55,424 nt of DNA. Source: Bacteroidota bacterium (lineage in GTDB: Bacteria > Bacteroidota > Ignavibacteria > UBA10030 > SZUA-254). The stretch is taken from positions 1 through 55,424 of the forward strand of contig JASEHD010000001.1 of the NCBI GenBank assembly GCA_030019075.1. The letters run 5' to 3'. Position numbers and translations under genes: made by a program. The first letter of the stretch is position 1. Every line of letters begins with the position of its first letter. The notes under the pieces are model-generated. The model did no database searches, was not told the DNA's origin, and saw nothing but the letters and a program-made list of their open reading frames with translations. This document shows positions 33,680-43,429 of the stretch, in pieces.

Positions 33680-35593
33680 ATGAAAATTACATATATCGTT
33701 GGTGTTTTTCCGAAATTATCTGAGACTTTTGTTCTGAGCCAGATCGTTGCTCTTATTGAGAGAGGGCATGAGGTCGATATTATTTCACTTACGCGATCCG
33801 GTGAACAAAAAGTTCATGATGAGGTAGGGAAATATGATCTAATCACAAAAACAAACTTTATCACCAGGAATTCATCGTACCTTGGGTTCGTGCTATCAGA
33901 AAAGCTTATTTCCTCACTAATATTTACCGATATTATCCACTCACACTTTGCTGCTGAACCGACGAACACCGCGTTAAAACTTTCGCGCGTATTTAATATT
34001 CCCTACGTATTTACTGCTCATGCATACGACATATTCATTAATCCCGATGCAACAAATCTCCGCGAGCGTTGTAATTTAGCTACGAAAATCATTACTGTTT
34101 CCGATTACAATAAAAAGTATCTCCTTAAAATGCTCGGCGATGATCTTGTCGGGAAGATGGAGATCATCCGTTACGGAATTAAAACTGATCGGTTTAAGTA
34201 CATAGCGAGGCACACCAAAGATCGATTGAGAATATTGCTCATCGGCAGATTCGTCGAGAAGAAAGGAATTCCGTTCGCCATCGAAGGTTTTGCGGAGTTC
34301 GCGAAGGAACAAGATAATGCCGAATTGAGGATTATCGGCGACGGTGCCCTAAGGGATGAGATCGTGGATCTTATAGCAAAACACAATCTGACAGAAAAAG
34401 TTATTTTGTTAGGAGATCAGCCACAGACCGCTGTTATCAAAGAAATGAATAAAGCGGATATATATCTCTTGCCGTCGGTGACTGCAGCTAACGGTGATAG
34501 TGAAGGTGTTCCCGTTTCGCTTATGGAGGCAATGGCAACTGGCTTACCCGTTGTTTCTACGTATCATACCGGTATTCCCGAGCTTGTTACCGATGGAGAT
34601 TCGGGGTTCCTTGTTCCCGAAAAGGATGCACATGCGATTGCGGACCGGCTGAAGCGGCTGGCTAAGGATGCCAAGCTTCGCACAGATATGGGACGCCGCG
34701 GTAGAAAAATGATTGAAGATGTTTATAACCATCCCAGGGAAATCGATCAATTGGAGAAACTGTTCACAAACCTTCTTGCGAAGAAATCTCTCGTCTCATC
34801 TATTTCCTTGGAGCAGCGTGCTCATCTCCAGCGGCGTATCGCCGACACCGTTGCCCAAATCATCGGTCAGCGTGAAGAACAAACGAAGAAATTTGATGAA
34901 AAGCTCTGTCCTTTAGGCGATCTGCTCAAAACGTTAGGTGATGTGAATCAGAAGAATGCTCTCTTGCAGCAGAAGGAACTTGAGATTACTCGTTTGCAGA
35001 CTGAGATGACAGAGCGCGAGAAACAATTGCGTGAATTTTCTGAGCGGTTAAAACGGGTCGAGGGTGAGCAGAAGAACACAAGCGATGCACTCTCGCGTGA
35101 GAAAGCAGTTCTCGCAGAGCGGAACGAACAATTAAAAGAGAGGAACAGTACCATCGATAAACTACAACAAACCCTCATTGAACGCGAAGGTTCCTTGCAG
35201 CACCTCACGGAACGTTTATCGGCTTCCGAATCTGAAGTGAGTTGGCGGAAAGATGAAATTGTAAAGTTACAGTCTGTGGTAAAAGAACGCGATGATCTAA
35301 TCAAACAAAAGGATAGGTTGATTCAAGAACGGGAAGATGAGCTACGCTTGAAGAGCGAGTTGATTCGGCAAAGAGACGAACAAATCAGTGAGCGTGATAA
35401 TGCGATAATGGAAAAAGATGACCAGATTCATCAACGAGTTGAGAAGATTCATAATCTTAACACCAAAATTCAGAATAAGAACCAGGATATAAAAGTTCTC
35501 CAGACTTGGCTTGACAACATCACCCGAAGTATCCCCTATCGGATCTATGCGGCTACTCTTCGTCCTATACTGATGCGAAAGAAGAAATTATAG
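33680..35593 (+). CDS. Family GT4 glycosyltransferase with a C-terminal coiled coil of about 200 residues
   Basis: The protein has 637 residues. The GT-B enzyme covers about 1-370 (YIVGVFPKLSETFVLSQIVA, HAYDIFINPD, LLIGRFVEKKGIPFAIEGF, GDSEGVPVSLMEAMATGLPV), like WcaL-type colanic acid enzymes. From about 410 to 612 the sequence is a long charged coiled coil (KELEITRLQTEMTEREKQLR, RDEQISERDNAIMEKDDQI). A basic, aromatic tail follows (ITRSIPYRIYAATLRP) that may touch the membrane or a partner. In E. coli O9a a coiled coil acts as a ruler of chain length; position next to the Wzt-methyltransferase makes a similar role here plausible. Confidence 0.93.
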   Translation: MKITYIVGVFPKLSETFVLSQIVALIERGHEVDIISLTRSGEQKVHDEVGKYDLITKTNFITRNSSYLGFVLSEKLISSLIFTDIIHSHFAAEPTNTALKLSRVFNIPYVFTAHAYDIFINPDATNLRERCNLATKIITVSDYNKKYLLKMLGDDLVGKMEIIRYGIKTDRFKYIARHTKDRLRILLIGRFVEKKGIPFAIEGFAEFAKEQDNAELRIIGDGALRDEIVDLIAKHNLTEKVILLGDQPQTAVIKEMNKADIYLLPSVTAANGDSEGVPVSLMEAMATGLPVVSTYHTGIPELVTDGDSGFLVPEKDAHAIADRLKRLAKDAKLRTDMGRRGRKMIEDVYNHPREIDQLEKLFTNLLAKKSLVSSISLEQRAHLQRRIADTVAQIIGQREEQTKKFDEKLCPLGDLLKTLGDVNQKNALLQQKELEITRLQTEMTEREKQLREFSERLKRVEGEQKNTSDALSREKAVLAERNEQLKERNSTIDKLQQTLIEREGSLQHLTERLSASESEVSWRKDEIVKLQSVVKERDDLIKQKDRLIQEREDELRLKSELIRQRDEQISERDNAIMEKDDQIHQRVEKIHNLNTKIQNKNQDIKVLQTWLDNITRSIPYRIYAATLRPILMRKKKL

Positions 35594-35613
35594 GTTGTGA
35601 GTTGAGGTAAAGA

Positions 35614-36738
35614 ATGAAAATTTCGATACTAAGTTTCGATATGGGTCATAATTGCCTTGGGCGGGCATATCTTCTTGGGAAAGTCTTACAGCGACGCTAC
35701 GATGTCGAGATCCTCGGGACGCAATTCCCCTCGTTCGGTTCCACAATTTGGAAACCTTGCGATACCGGTGAGTTTAAATATTACACGGTCAAGGGTGGGA
35801 AATTCCCCGATTATTTTGGGTCGGTAAGGGACCTTCTTAAACATATTTCGGGCGATGTAATTTACGCATCTAAACTTCGCTTCTCAAGTTATGGGATTGG
35901 GTTTCTCAAGAAATTATTCTCATGGAAGCCGCTTGTTCTTGATATAGATGATCTCGAAACATCGTGGTATGTACCTGAAGAGTGGAAGAAAAGAAGAGCT
36001 TATTCATTTCGAGATCCAACAGGTTATCATCACACAAAATGGATTCAGAGGTTTAAATGGTTTGCAAATGAAATCACAACAGTTTCTACTCAGTTACAGG
36101 AACGATATGGTGGGATTATAATTCCCCATGGAAGGGACACTGATTATCTAGATCCTTCTAAACACGATGGTTATGATCTCCGCTGCAATTTAGGAATCGA
36201 GGAAAAGAAAATTATCATGTTCCTGGGTACTCCAAGACCTCATAAGGGTCTGGAGGATGTAATTCGTGCGCTCGCATTTATCAGAAGGTCAGATATACGT
36301 TTTATTATAGTTGGCAAGGATTCCGATCTAAGTTATGAACAGAAATTACGGGAGTTGGGAGGCGATAGAGTCATCCTCTTGGATCAGATACCCTTCACTG
36401 AGGTTCCACGATACCTGAGTATTGCTGATCTCGTTGTCATCCCCCAGAGGCGGCATGAACAATCGTCGGGGCAGATCCCGGCGAAAGTTTTTGATGCTAT
36501 GGCAATGGCGAAACCTATTATCGCAACAAACGTCTCCGATCTCCCGAATATTCTTGACGGATGCGGTATCGTTGTCGAGCCGGGAGACATCGAATCTCTT
36601 GCATATGAAATTGAGTGGGTGTTCTCTCATCCTAATGAAATACATGAACTTGGTGAAAAAGCACGTGCTAAGTGCATCGCTGAATATAGTTGGGATGTAA
36701 TGGAAGAGCGACTTAAAAATATCTTTGATCGATTATGA
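35614..36738 (+). CDS. Glycosyltransferase family 4
   Basis: The 374-residue GT-B protein has an N-terminal domain (ILSFDMGHNCLGRAYLLGKV), a central KLFSWKPLVLDIDDLETSWY and a donor-binding C-domain (IIMFLGTPRPHKGLEDVIRA, EQSSGQIPAKVFDAMAMAKP). The usual EX7E motif is modified (Q-S-S-G-Q-I-P-A-K). It starts 20 bp after the coiled-coil GT and overlaps the next gene by 4 bp, so the set is one operon. Confidence 0.9.
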   Translation: MKISILSFDMGHNCLGRAYLLGKVLQRRYDVEILGTQFPSFGSTIWKPCDTGEFKYYTVKGGKFPDYFGSVRDLLKHISGDVIYASKLRFSSYGIGFLKKLFSWKPLVLDIDDLETSWYVPEEWKKRRAYSFRDPTGYHHTKWIQRFKWFANEITTVSTQLQERYGGIIIPHGRDTDYLDPSKHDGYDLRCNLGIEEKKIIMFLGTPRPHKGLEDVIRALAFIRRSDIRFIIVGKDSDLSYEQKLRELGGDRVILLDQIPFTEVPRYLSIADLVVIPQRRHEQSSGQIPAKVFDAMAMAKPIIATNVSDLPNILDGCGIVVEPGDIESLAYEIEWVFSHPNEIHELGEKARAKCIAEYSWDVMEERLKNIFDRL

Positions 36739-39700
36739 GTAACCGCAAGCACATATGTATTATCTCTCGAAGTCTTCCTTGGTACGACCGCGGTTCAGGA
36801 CACTTGCGATTCATTACTGCTATCGAGCTGATGCGAAAACACTTTGATGTTACTTTTGTTACGGAACGGTACTTCGAGGACGATGCCCATGCCGATTACC
36901 GATATGTTCAAGCTTTACAAAAACTTGGTGTCACCGTCTTGTTTAAAAATTTCAAACTCGAAAATGTTCTGCAAAACGATTTTGATGTAATAATATTCGA
37001 GTTTTTTGATACAGCTCTCCGCAACTTGGCATTCGTTAAGAAGATTCGTCCTGACCTTCCTGTGATTATTGATACTGTAGATGTTCATTTTGCACGTGAG
37101 CTTCAGATGGCAGAGGTGCTTAAGAGCGAAGATTTACTACGTAAAGCTTTGGAGACGAAAAGTAAGGAATTAAAGGTGTACGGGGATTCGGATGTTATTT
37201 GGACTGTGACGGATCATGATAGACAAATATTGCTGAAAGAGAATCCGCAGCTGTGTGTTAACGTTATACCAAATATCCATAAGCTAAAACCCATAAATAG
37301 AAACAATAACAACATAGAACGCAATACATTGCTGTTCATCGGGGGTTTCTGGCACCAACCTAACGAAGACGCTGTCTTATTTTTTCACGAGAAAATATTT
37401 CCCCATATAAGAAAGGAAATATCTGAGGCAAAACTTATCATTGTGGGTAATTCACCAACAGAAAAAGTGAAAGCACTAGCAAGCGAATCTGTGCAAGTTG
37501 TTGGTTGGGTTCCTGAAACGGAACCGTACTTGCAAAAAGCACACGTTTCAATAGTTCCCTTGCGTTATGGTGCGGGATTGAAAGGAAAAGTTGGTGAAGC
37601 GATGATGTCCGGTCTTCCAATAGTAACAACATCAGTTGGTATTCAGGGAATGGATGTTACTGATGGAGTGCATTTATTGGTTGCTGATGCACCAATTGAT
37701 TTTGCAAATAAAACAATCCAACTTCTCAAAGACGTTGAATTACAGAATGCATTATCGAAAAATGCTTATGACTATATTCGTACTCACTACACACCTGAAA
37801 TAGTAGAAGAAAAACTTCTTTTATCGATTGGGAAAGCAATAAACACACGCCAGCTCAGAGAAGAACAAATAAATGTCACAGAAAAAAGACAAGATCATGT
37901 ATTATCAATGGAGGACGGTTTACCATTTGTTTCGATTATCGTTCCAGTCTTCAATTCATCTTGCACTCTTGACCTATGTATACAAGCACTTTTAAATCAG
38001 AATTATCCGAAAAGTAATTATGAAATTATTATGGTAGATAATAACTCGACTGATGATTCTGTTGATATTATTAAAAAATACCCTGTTTCCCTTTATTTCG
38101 AAAAGAAAAAGCAAACATCATACGCAGCAAGGAACCAGGGCATTAAAAATTCAAAGGGAGAAATACTTTGTTTCACTGATTCTGATTGTATTACTGATAA
38201 TAACTGGATTGCAGAATTAGTAAAGTGTTTCTCCGAACCTAACATTGGAGGTATCGGTGGTCCTATCCTTGCCTATGAACCAACAACCCAAGTGGAAAAA
38301 TATATTGATGAGAATAGTTTAGTCACACATTCAAAAAAAACACATTTTCTTCCATTTGCCGCTACTGCAAATGCAGCTTACAGACGAATCATTTTTGAAG
38401 AGGCTGGTTTGTTTGAGGATAAATTTATAACGGGCAGTGATATGGAAATGTCTTGGAGGATGCAATCGAAAACACATTTCTCGATGGGTTTTACTGAAAA
38501 AGCGATCATTTTTCATAAACATAGAACAAATTTAAAAGATTTTACTTTCCAGAGAAGGCGAAATGGTCTAGCGAGCATCATACATGCCACTATGTTCGGT
38601 ATAAATAAAGAATATCCAAATGAGCGATATTCAAACAAATTCATTAAACAACGACTATCAACCGAGTTAAAGGGCTTTATTAAAAACTTTTTAAAAGTGA
38701 TTAGAATAATTATTTCGAAATGGAATCATAGTGAAGTAAATGAAAATATACTCATTCATCATATCGATAGATTAAGTTTTATCATGGGACAAATTGAAGG
38801 GATAATGAAGTATAGAATTCTTAAAATATTTTTCAGAATTCAACCTATTAAAGTAAATATAAGTCGTGTAGATGCTTTTAATGTTATGAAAGATTCAGTT
38901 AATTTAAATAAAATGAATTGGCAAACACGGGATATTGAAAATGATAAAACTAAGAACTTAGAATACAATAAAATGGTTGGAGAAGAAATAACAGAATATA
39001 AAAAAGTCCCAATCACAAAAGAATTGAAATTAGGTGGAATACATGATCAGGAAGCATGGCATTATTACTGGAGGCATGTAGATGCTAGGGTCAAAGAGCT
39101 GCTTGGGAATAAATATTGGTATCAGTTAGAGAGAAATGCTAATAGATTGAATTCCCCCAAGATCCTTAGTCTTGGTTGTGGGCACGGGGGATATGAAATT
39201 GCACTTGCAAAAAAATTACAATCGAATTATGAAATCATAGGGCTAGACTTAAATGAAGATATCTTAAAAAAGGCAGCAGAAATAGCTGATAAAAGTAAAT
39301 TAAATATAAAGTTTAATAAAGTAGATCTTAACTATATTAATCTCCCCAAAAATTATTTTGATATTGTTTATGCTCAAGCTTCTTTACATCATGTTATTAA
39401 TTTGGAACACTTATTTCATCAAGTATATGATGCGTTGAAAGACAAAGGTCAATTTTTCGTTGCCGATATAATCGGAAAAAATAGAGTGATATTGTGGGAT
39501 GAGAATTTGGAGTTTATTAATAAGATTATATTAGATATTCCAGAAAGTTATCGTAAAGATAAAGATGGTCGAATCGTTGAATTAATTAAGCTATATGCAA
39601 ATCCTGGTATGGAGGGTATACGTCAAGAGGAGATCCTCGGTCAACTATTGAAAATTTTTAGAAGTGAGTTTCTATATCTTCATAATGCATTTATTCGTTT

Positions 39701-39857
39701 TATCGCAACTCATCCAATTATAGGTGAAAATTTATCTGCTAATATTGAACAAAGTCAACAAATATTAAATCACCTAATAAGCGAAGATGATGATCAAATA
39801 GAAAAAGAGAAACTTCGCCCAACGGAAATGTTAGGAATTTTTAGAGTGAAAAAATAG
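36735..39857 (+). CDS. Three-domain protein: GT4 + GT2 + methyltransferase
   Basis: The 1040-residue protein combines three enzymes. Residues about 1-385 are GT-B/GT4 (ICIISRSLPWYDRGSGHLRF, LLFIGGFWHQPNEDAVLFF, PLRYGAGLKGKVGEAMMSGL). From about 396 a GT2 domain follows (FVSIIVPVFNSSCTLDLCIQ, VDNNSTDDSVDII, AARNQGIKNSKG, FTDSDC). From about 810 comes a class I methyltransferase (ILSLGCGHGGYEIAL, IIGLDLNEDILKKA, FDIVYAQASLHHV). Two transferases plus a modifying or capping methyltransferase in one chain would couple sequential steps on one glycan. Base composition becomes more AT-rich in the last two domains, which suggests assembly from different sources. Confidence 0.92.
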   Translation: MSNRKHICIISRSLPWYDRGSGHLRFITAIELMRKHFDVTFVTERYFEDDAHADYRYVQALQKLGVTVLFKNFKLENVLQNDFDVIIFEFFDTALRNLAFVKKIRPDLPVIIDTVDVHFARELQMAEVLKSEDLLRKALETKSKELKVYGDSDVIWTVTDHDRQILLKENPQLCVNVIPNIHKLKPINRNNNNIERNTLLFIGGFWHQPNEDAVLFFHEKIFPHIRKEISEAKLIIVGNSPTEKVKALASESVQVVGWVPETEPYLQKAHVSIVPLRYGAGLKGKVGEAMMSGLPIVTTSVGIQGMDVTDGVHLLVADAPIDFANKTIQLLKDVELQNALSKNAYDYIRTHYTPEIVEEKLLLSIGKAINTRQLREEQINVTEKRQDHVLSMEDGLPFVSIIVPVFNSSCTLDLCIQALLNQNYPKSNYEIIMVDNNSTDDSVDIIKKYPVSLYFEKKKQTSYAARNQGIKNSKGEILCFTDSDCITDNNWIAELVKCFSEPNIGGIGGPILAYEPTTQVEKYIDENSLVTHSKKTHFLPFAATANAAYRRIIFEEAGLFEDKFITGSDMEMSWRMQSKTHFSMGFTEKAIIFHKHRTNLKDFTFQRRRNGLASIIHATMFGINKEYPNERYSNKFIKQRLSTELKGFIKNFLKVIRIIISKWNHSEVNENILIHHIDRLSFIMGQIEGIMKYRILKIFFRIQPIKVNISRVDAFNVMKDSVNLNKMNWQTRDIENDKTKNLEYNKMVGEEITEYKKVPITKELKLGGIHDQEAWHYYWRHVDARVKELLGNKYWYQLERNANRLNSPKILSLGCGHGGYEIALAKKLQSNYEIIGLDLNEDILKKAAEIADKSKLNIKFNKVDLNYINLPKNYFDIVYAQASLHHVINLEHLFHQVYDALKDKGQFFVADIIGKNRVILWDENLEFINKIILDIPESYRKDKDGRIVELIKLYANPGMEGIRQEEILGQLLKIFRSEFLYLHNAFIRFIATHPIIGENLSANIEQSQQILNHLISEDDDQIEKEKLRPTEMLGIFRVKK

Positions 39858-39864
39858 TAAAATA

Positions 39865-41643
39865 ATGCGGATTGTTGAGAGAAAATATTTTTGGGTCATT
39901 GTCTTCTTCTTTATCATTATCCTTTTTTCTTTAATTAAGGCGGATTCTATTTTCAATTATTCTGTTTTTGATATAGATGAAGAATACACTGTTAAATTTG
40001 CTGTAGGATTCTTAGGGTATGATTTTAATCCTCGATGGTTTGGGTACCATACATTACCGATGTATCTACTTTCTACCGTCTATTTTATTATATATGGTAT
40101 TTATTCTATTTTTAATATTGTTTCTTCGAAGGTCGAGTTTGTTTCTCTGCTGTTCGATGATAATGGTGTCTTTTTTATTAGTGCAAGGATTGTATGTAGT
40201 TTAATCTATACTATAGGGTGTTTCGTACTTTCGATAATCATTTATAAGTCTTATCGCTCAAAAATCGGAGCAATATTTTTTTTCTTGGTTGCTAATTTTA
40301 TCCCTGATGCTATTTATGCGTCGAACAATATTCGAGTTGATACTTTCGTTTTTCTTTTCTTGAGTCTAACTATTTATTTTAGTACATATGCAGAAAAAAA
40401 ACCAGCCAATTTTGTTCTATCGATTATTTTTTGTGCTGCGGCATTTGCTTCAAAGATACCGGCAATAGTATTTTATCCGATATTATTTTTACAAACATTG
40501 ATTGATGTAAGATCGAAGATTTATCCAAAAAAGTACCTTATATATATTATTGCTTTACTTCCAACTTTCACTTTCATCTTCATGCCGTTTGCTTTTTTAG
40601 ATTTTAATTCTTATCGTCCGATCATTGATCAGTTAACTAATAGAGCATCAGGAGAATTTATACATGTAGGTAAAGTACATTTTTTTGATCTCGTAAGCCG
40701 ACTTAATGCTCTTATAAATATAATTGTTAATCAGGTGGGTGTATTTTCAATTATTGGTATGTTTTTTTCATTTGTTTATTCGATTATTTATGATAGAAAA
40801 CTTATTCTGCCTTTTCTATACTGCATTCTTTATGTCGCATCTTTCACAACAAGTCTAACGATTGATCATTACTGGCTCAGGCCAATATATCCCTTCTTCA
40901 TATTTTTTACAATTGTTTTATTGACAAGGAAAGATATTCTTAATAAACTCAGTGTAAAATTTGATAGATATTCAGGAAGTAAAAATGTTAAGTATAAATT
41001 GATTGCATTCACCACTTTTGGGATATTTATTTTCTTTATTATTTACTATTCTTTAAGTTTATATGGAAATGTTTTACTATATTACAAACATTGGCCAAAA
41101 AATGAAAAAGATACTCGTGTTGAAGCGAACAATTGGATTCAGCAGAATTTTTCTACAAATGATAAAATATGGTTAGAGGGTCAAATCCCACACTATTTAC
41201 CGAAGGTTTTTTCTAATGATACAATTACTAATAGGATAATTCCCCTGGGTTTTTATCTAAAACAAAATCAAAATAAAATATTAGATGATGCTTTCGAATA
41301 CTATTGTTCACAATCGAAAACGAAGTACAAGATTTTGAATGTGAGATTAATTGGCAATCATGCTGCAAATCCGTTCACCGTTAATATTTTAGAGAGGGTA
41401 CAAAAAATCAAACCGGGTGATTATGTGGTAATATCAAGTTATATTTATTCTAGATATTATAAAACTAATACTATGCAACAGTTATCTCGTATAACTTATG
41501 ACGCGCAAAAATATTACGCATTTTTAAGAAAACAAGAACTTAAAAAATCTTTTAAGGGTAGTGGACCCAATATCGATATTTATCAAATACGTGATTCGCT
41601 TTCTACAATCATGGCAGACACATTGTATAATCATAAAATGTGA
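39865..41643 (+). CDS. Membrane glycosyltransferase-like protein (GT-C, PMT/ArnT type)
   Basis: The 592-residue, AT-rich and very hydrophobic protein has about 10-11 membrane helices. An acidic first loop is present (FDIDEEYTVKFAVGFLGYDF), the place of the catalytic Asp in GT-C enzymes that use polyprenyl-phosphate sugars. The later loop ANNIRVDTFVF and the C-terminal periplasmic domain (EANNWIQQNFSTNDKIWLEG) fit this class. The following gene makes a polyisoprenyl-phosphate sugar synthase-like protein, which would supply the donor. The pairing is typical for periplasmic side-branch addition. Confidence 0.8.
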   Translation: MRIVERKYFWVIVFFFIIILFSLIKADSIFNYSVFDIDEEYTVKFAVGFLGYDFNPRWFGYHTLPMYLLSTVYFIIYGIYSIFNIVSSKVEFVSLLFDDNGVFFISARIVCSLIYTIGCFVLSIIIYKSYRSKIGAIFFFLVANFIPDAIYASNNIRVDTFVFLFLSLTIYFSTYAEKKPANFVLSIIFCAAAFASKIPAIVFYPILFLQTLIDVRSKIYPKKYLIYIIALLPTFTFIFMPFAFLDFNSYRPIIDQLTNRASGEFIHVGKVHFFDLVSRLNALINIIVNQVGVFSIIGMFFSFVYSIIYDRKLILPFLYCILYVASFTTSLTIDHYWLRPIYPFFIFFTIVLLTRKDILNKLSVKFDRYSGSKNVKYKLIAFTTFGIFIFFIIYYSLSLYGNVLLYYKHWPKNEKDTRVEANNWIQQNFSTNDKIWLEGQIPHYLPKVFSNDTITNRIIPLGFYLKQNQNKILDDAFEYYCSQSKTKYKILNVRLIGNHAANPFTVNILERVQKIKPGDYVVISSYIYSRYYKTNTMQQLSRITYDAQKYYAFLRKQELKKSFKGSGPNIDIYQIRDSLSTIMADTLYNHKM

Positions 41644-41652
41644 GTGTATAAT

Positions 41653-42561
41653 ATGTTATCAGTAGTTATTCCCGTTTATAATAGTGAATCGACTCTTTCA
41701 GAATTGTACAATCGGTTACAGCCAATTCTTCTTAATGTAAAAGAAGAATCCGAAATCATCTTTGTTGATGATGCGAGTCGGGATAATTCATGGAAGGTCC
41801 TTGAAGAATTGCACAAGCAAGACACGAGGGTAAAAATAATTCAGCTTATGCGCAACTTCGGTCAGCATAATGCCATCATGTGCGGATTCCACTATGCTCA
41901 GGGTGAGTATGTCATCACTATGGATGATGATCTTCAGAACCCACCCGAAGAAATCCCGAAACTCATTAGAAAAATAGATGAAGGATATGATTTGGTATAT
42001 GGAGAATATATCACAAAGCACCATGGAGGTATTCGCAATCTTGGTTCTGGCATTATTCAATTTATCTACAAGAAAGTTTTCAAGATGCATTCAAATATAA
42101 CAGCATTTAGGATCATCAGGAAAAAATTAGTTGAATGTGTAATAAAGCATGATAGGAGTTATGTTTTTCTTGATGGATTGCTCGCCTGGAATACAATTAA
42201 TATCGGGACAATTCCCGTAATGCATAACGCTAGAATTTCCGGTAAATCGGGATACGGTTTTTCCAAGCTACTTACTCTTGCTATGAATATGATTACGAAT
42301 TTTTCTATATTACCACTCCAGTTTGCGACCTGGTTTGGATTCAGTTTTGCGATTATTGGTTTCATATTAGCCGTATACTTTCTTTTTAAAAAGATTTTTT
42401 TAGGTATCCCAGTGGAAGGATTTACTGCTCTGATTGTCGCTGTGACAATTTTTTCCGGGATGCAATTGATTACCGTAGGTTTAATAGGAGAATACCTGGG
42501 ACGAATTCATATAAATATTAATGCAAAACCCCAGTACGAAATAAGGGAAATTATTGAATGA
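41653..42561 (+). CDS. Polyisoprenyl-phosphate glycosyltransferase (GtrB/DPM1-like GT2)
   Basis: The protein has about 302 residues from ATG 41653; GTG 41644, directly after the previous stop, is an alternative. Motifs are LSVVIPVYNSESTLSELYNR, IIFVDDASRDNSW, the family-specific MDDDLQNPPEEIPKL, and two C-terminal membrane helices (about 230-290). These enzymes move a sugar from a nucleotide to undecaprenyl phosphate. It likely feeds the GT-C protein just upstream. The acyltransferase gene overlaps its end by 4 bp. Confidence 0.92.
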   Translation: MLSVVIPVYNSESTLSELYNRLQPILLNVKEESEIIFVDDASRDNSWKVLEELHKQDTRVKIIQLMRNFGQHNAIMCGFHYAQGEYVITMDDDLQNPPEEIPKLIRKIDEGYDLVYGEYITKHHGGIRNLGSGIIQFIYKKVFKMHSNITAFRIIRKKLVECVIKHDRSYVFLDGLLAWNTINIGTIPVMHNARISGKSGYGFSKLLTLAMNMITNFSILPLQFATWFGFSFAIIGFILAVYFLFKKIFLGIPVEGFTALIVAVTIFSGMQLITVGLIGEYLGRIHININAKPQYEIREIIE

Positions 42562-43409
42562 ATCTAAAACAACTGTTAAGAGGAAATAGATATGTCCCTC
42601 TACAAAATCATAAAATGAATATTTTAAATCCAGTGGCCGAGATAACAATTCATCCTCGTGTATTAATTGGTGAGAATGTTACTATTGGGAAAAATACCAA
42701 AAAGGTCGATATCGGCTACGGTACTTTTCTGGGGAACAATATTTATATTGATACTCCGGAACTCTCCATCGGTGAGTACACAACCATTCATCACTCTACA
42801 ACAATTCATGGATATGAGAATATAAAAATAGGACATAATTGCTGGTTTGGACAATTTTGTATAATCGATGGAATTGGTGGTACAACAATCGGAAATAATG
42901 TCGGTGTTGGTGCACATTCACAACTTTGGTCACACATGAAATTCGGCGACATGACAGCTGGATGCAAATGGCATAATACGAAGAACCTTATTATTAAAGA
43001 TGATGTTTGGTTTGTAGGTCATTGTATTGTGTGTCCAATTACTGCTGAAGAAAAAGCGATGTTAATGGTCGGGGGTGTTGTATCGCAGGATATGAAGGCG
43101 AATCATATTTATGGAGGTGTACCCGCAAAAGATTTAACAGATAGAATTGGAACACAATTCAAAGAAGATATTACGATTCAAGAAAAGTTGGAAATATTTA
43201 ATAATTATTTACGCGAGTATGAGAAAATGGGAAATAACGTATCGTTTGTACGCATTAAGGATACCGAAGCTGCAAGTTACGTTCCTAGGAAACATACTCT
43301 GTTTTCAATTTCAGATCGGTCATATGTTCCGACGCGTTCGGAGGAAGAGTACCGTCTAATGAAATTTTTATTATATGAAAAAGCTAAGTTTATTCCAGTT
43401 AATAAATAA
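42558..43409 (+). CDS. Left-handed beta-helix (hexapeptide) acyltransferase
   Basis: The 283-residue protein shows hexapeptide repeats over about 25-180 (LIGENVTIGKN, LSIGEYTTIHHSTTI, IKIGHNCWFGQFC, TTIGNNVGVGAHS) and the closing GGVPAKDL. Hexapeptide transferases O- or N-acetylate sugars using acetyl-CoA. Directly following is an RffA-type aminotransferase; in several pathways the amino sugar made by such an enzyme is then N-acetylated by a hexapeptide enzyme, so the two may act in sequence. A C-terminal extension of about 90 residues is unassigned. Confidence 0.88.
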   Translation: MNLKQLLRGNRYVPLQNHKMNILNPVAEITIHPRVLIGENVTIGKNTKKVDIGYGTFLGNNIYIDTPELSIGEYTTIHHSTTIHGYENIKIGHNCWFGQFCIIDGIGGTTIGNNVGVGAHSQLWSHMKFGDMTAGCKWHNTKNLIIKDDVWFVGHCIVCPITAEEKAMLMVGGVVSQDMKANHIYGGVPAKDLTDRIGTQFKEDITIQEKLEIFNNYLREYEKMGNNVSFVRIKDTEAASYVPRKHTLFSISDRSYVPTRSEEEYRLMKFLLYEKAKFIPVNK

Positions 43410-43429
43410 AATTCAGTTTGTGATTTTTT

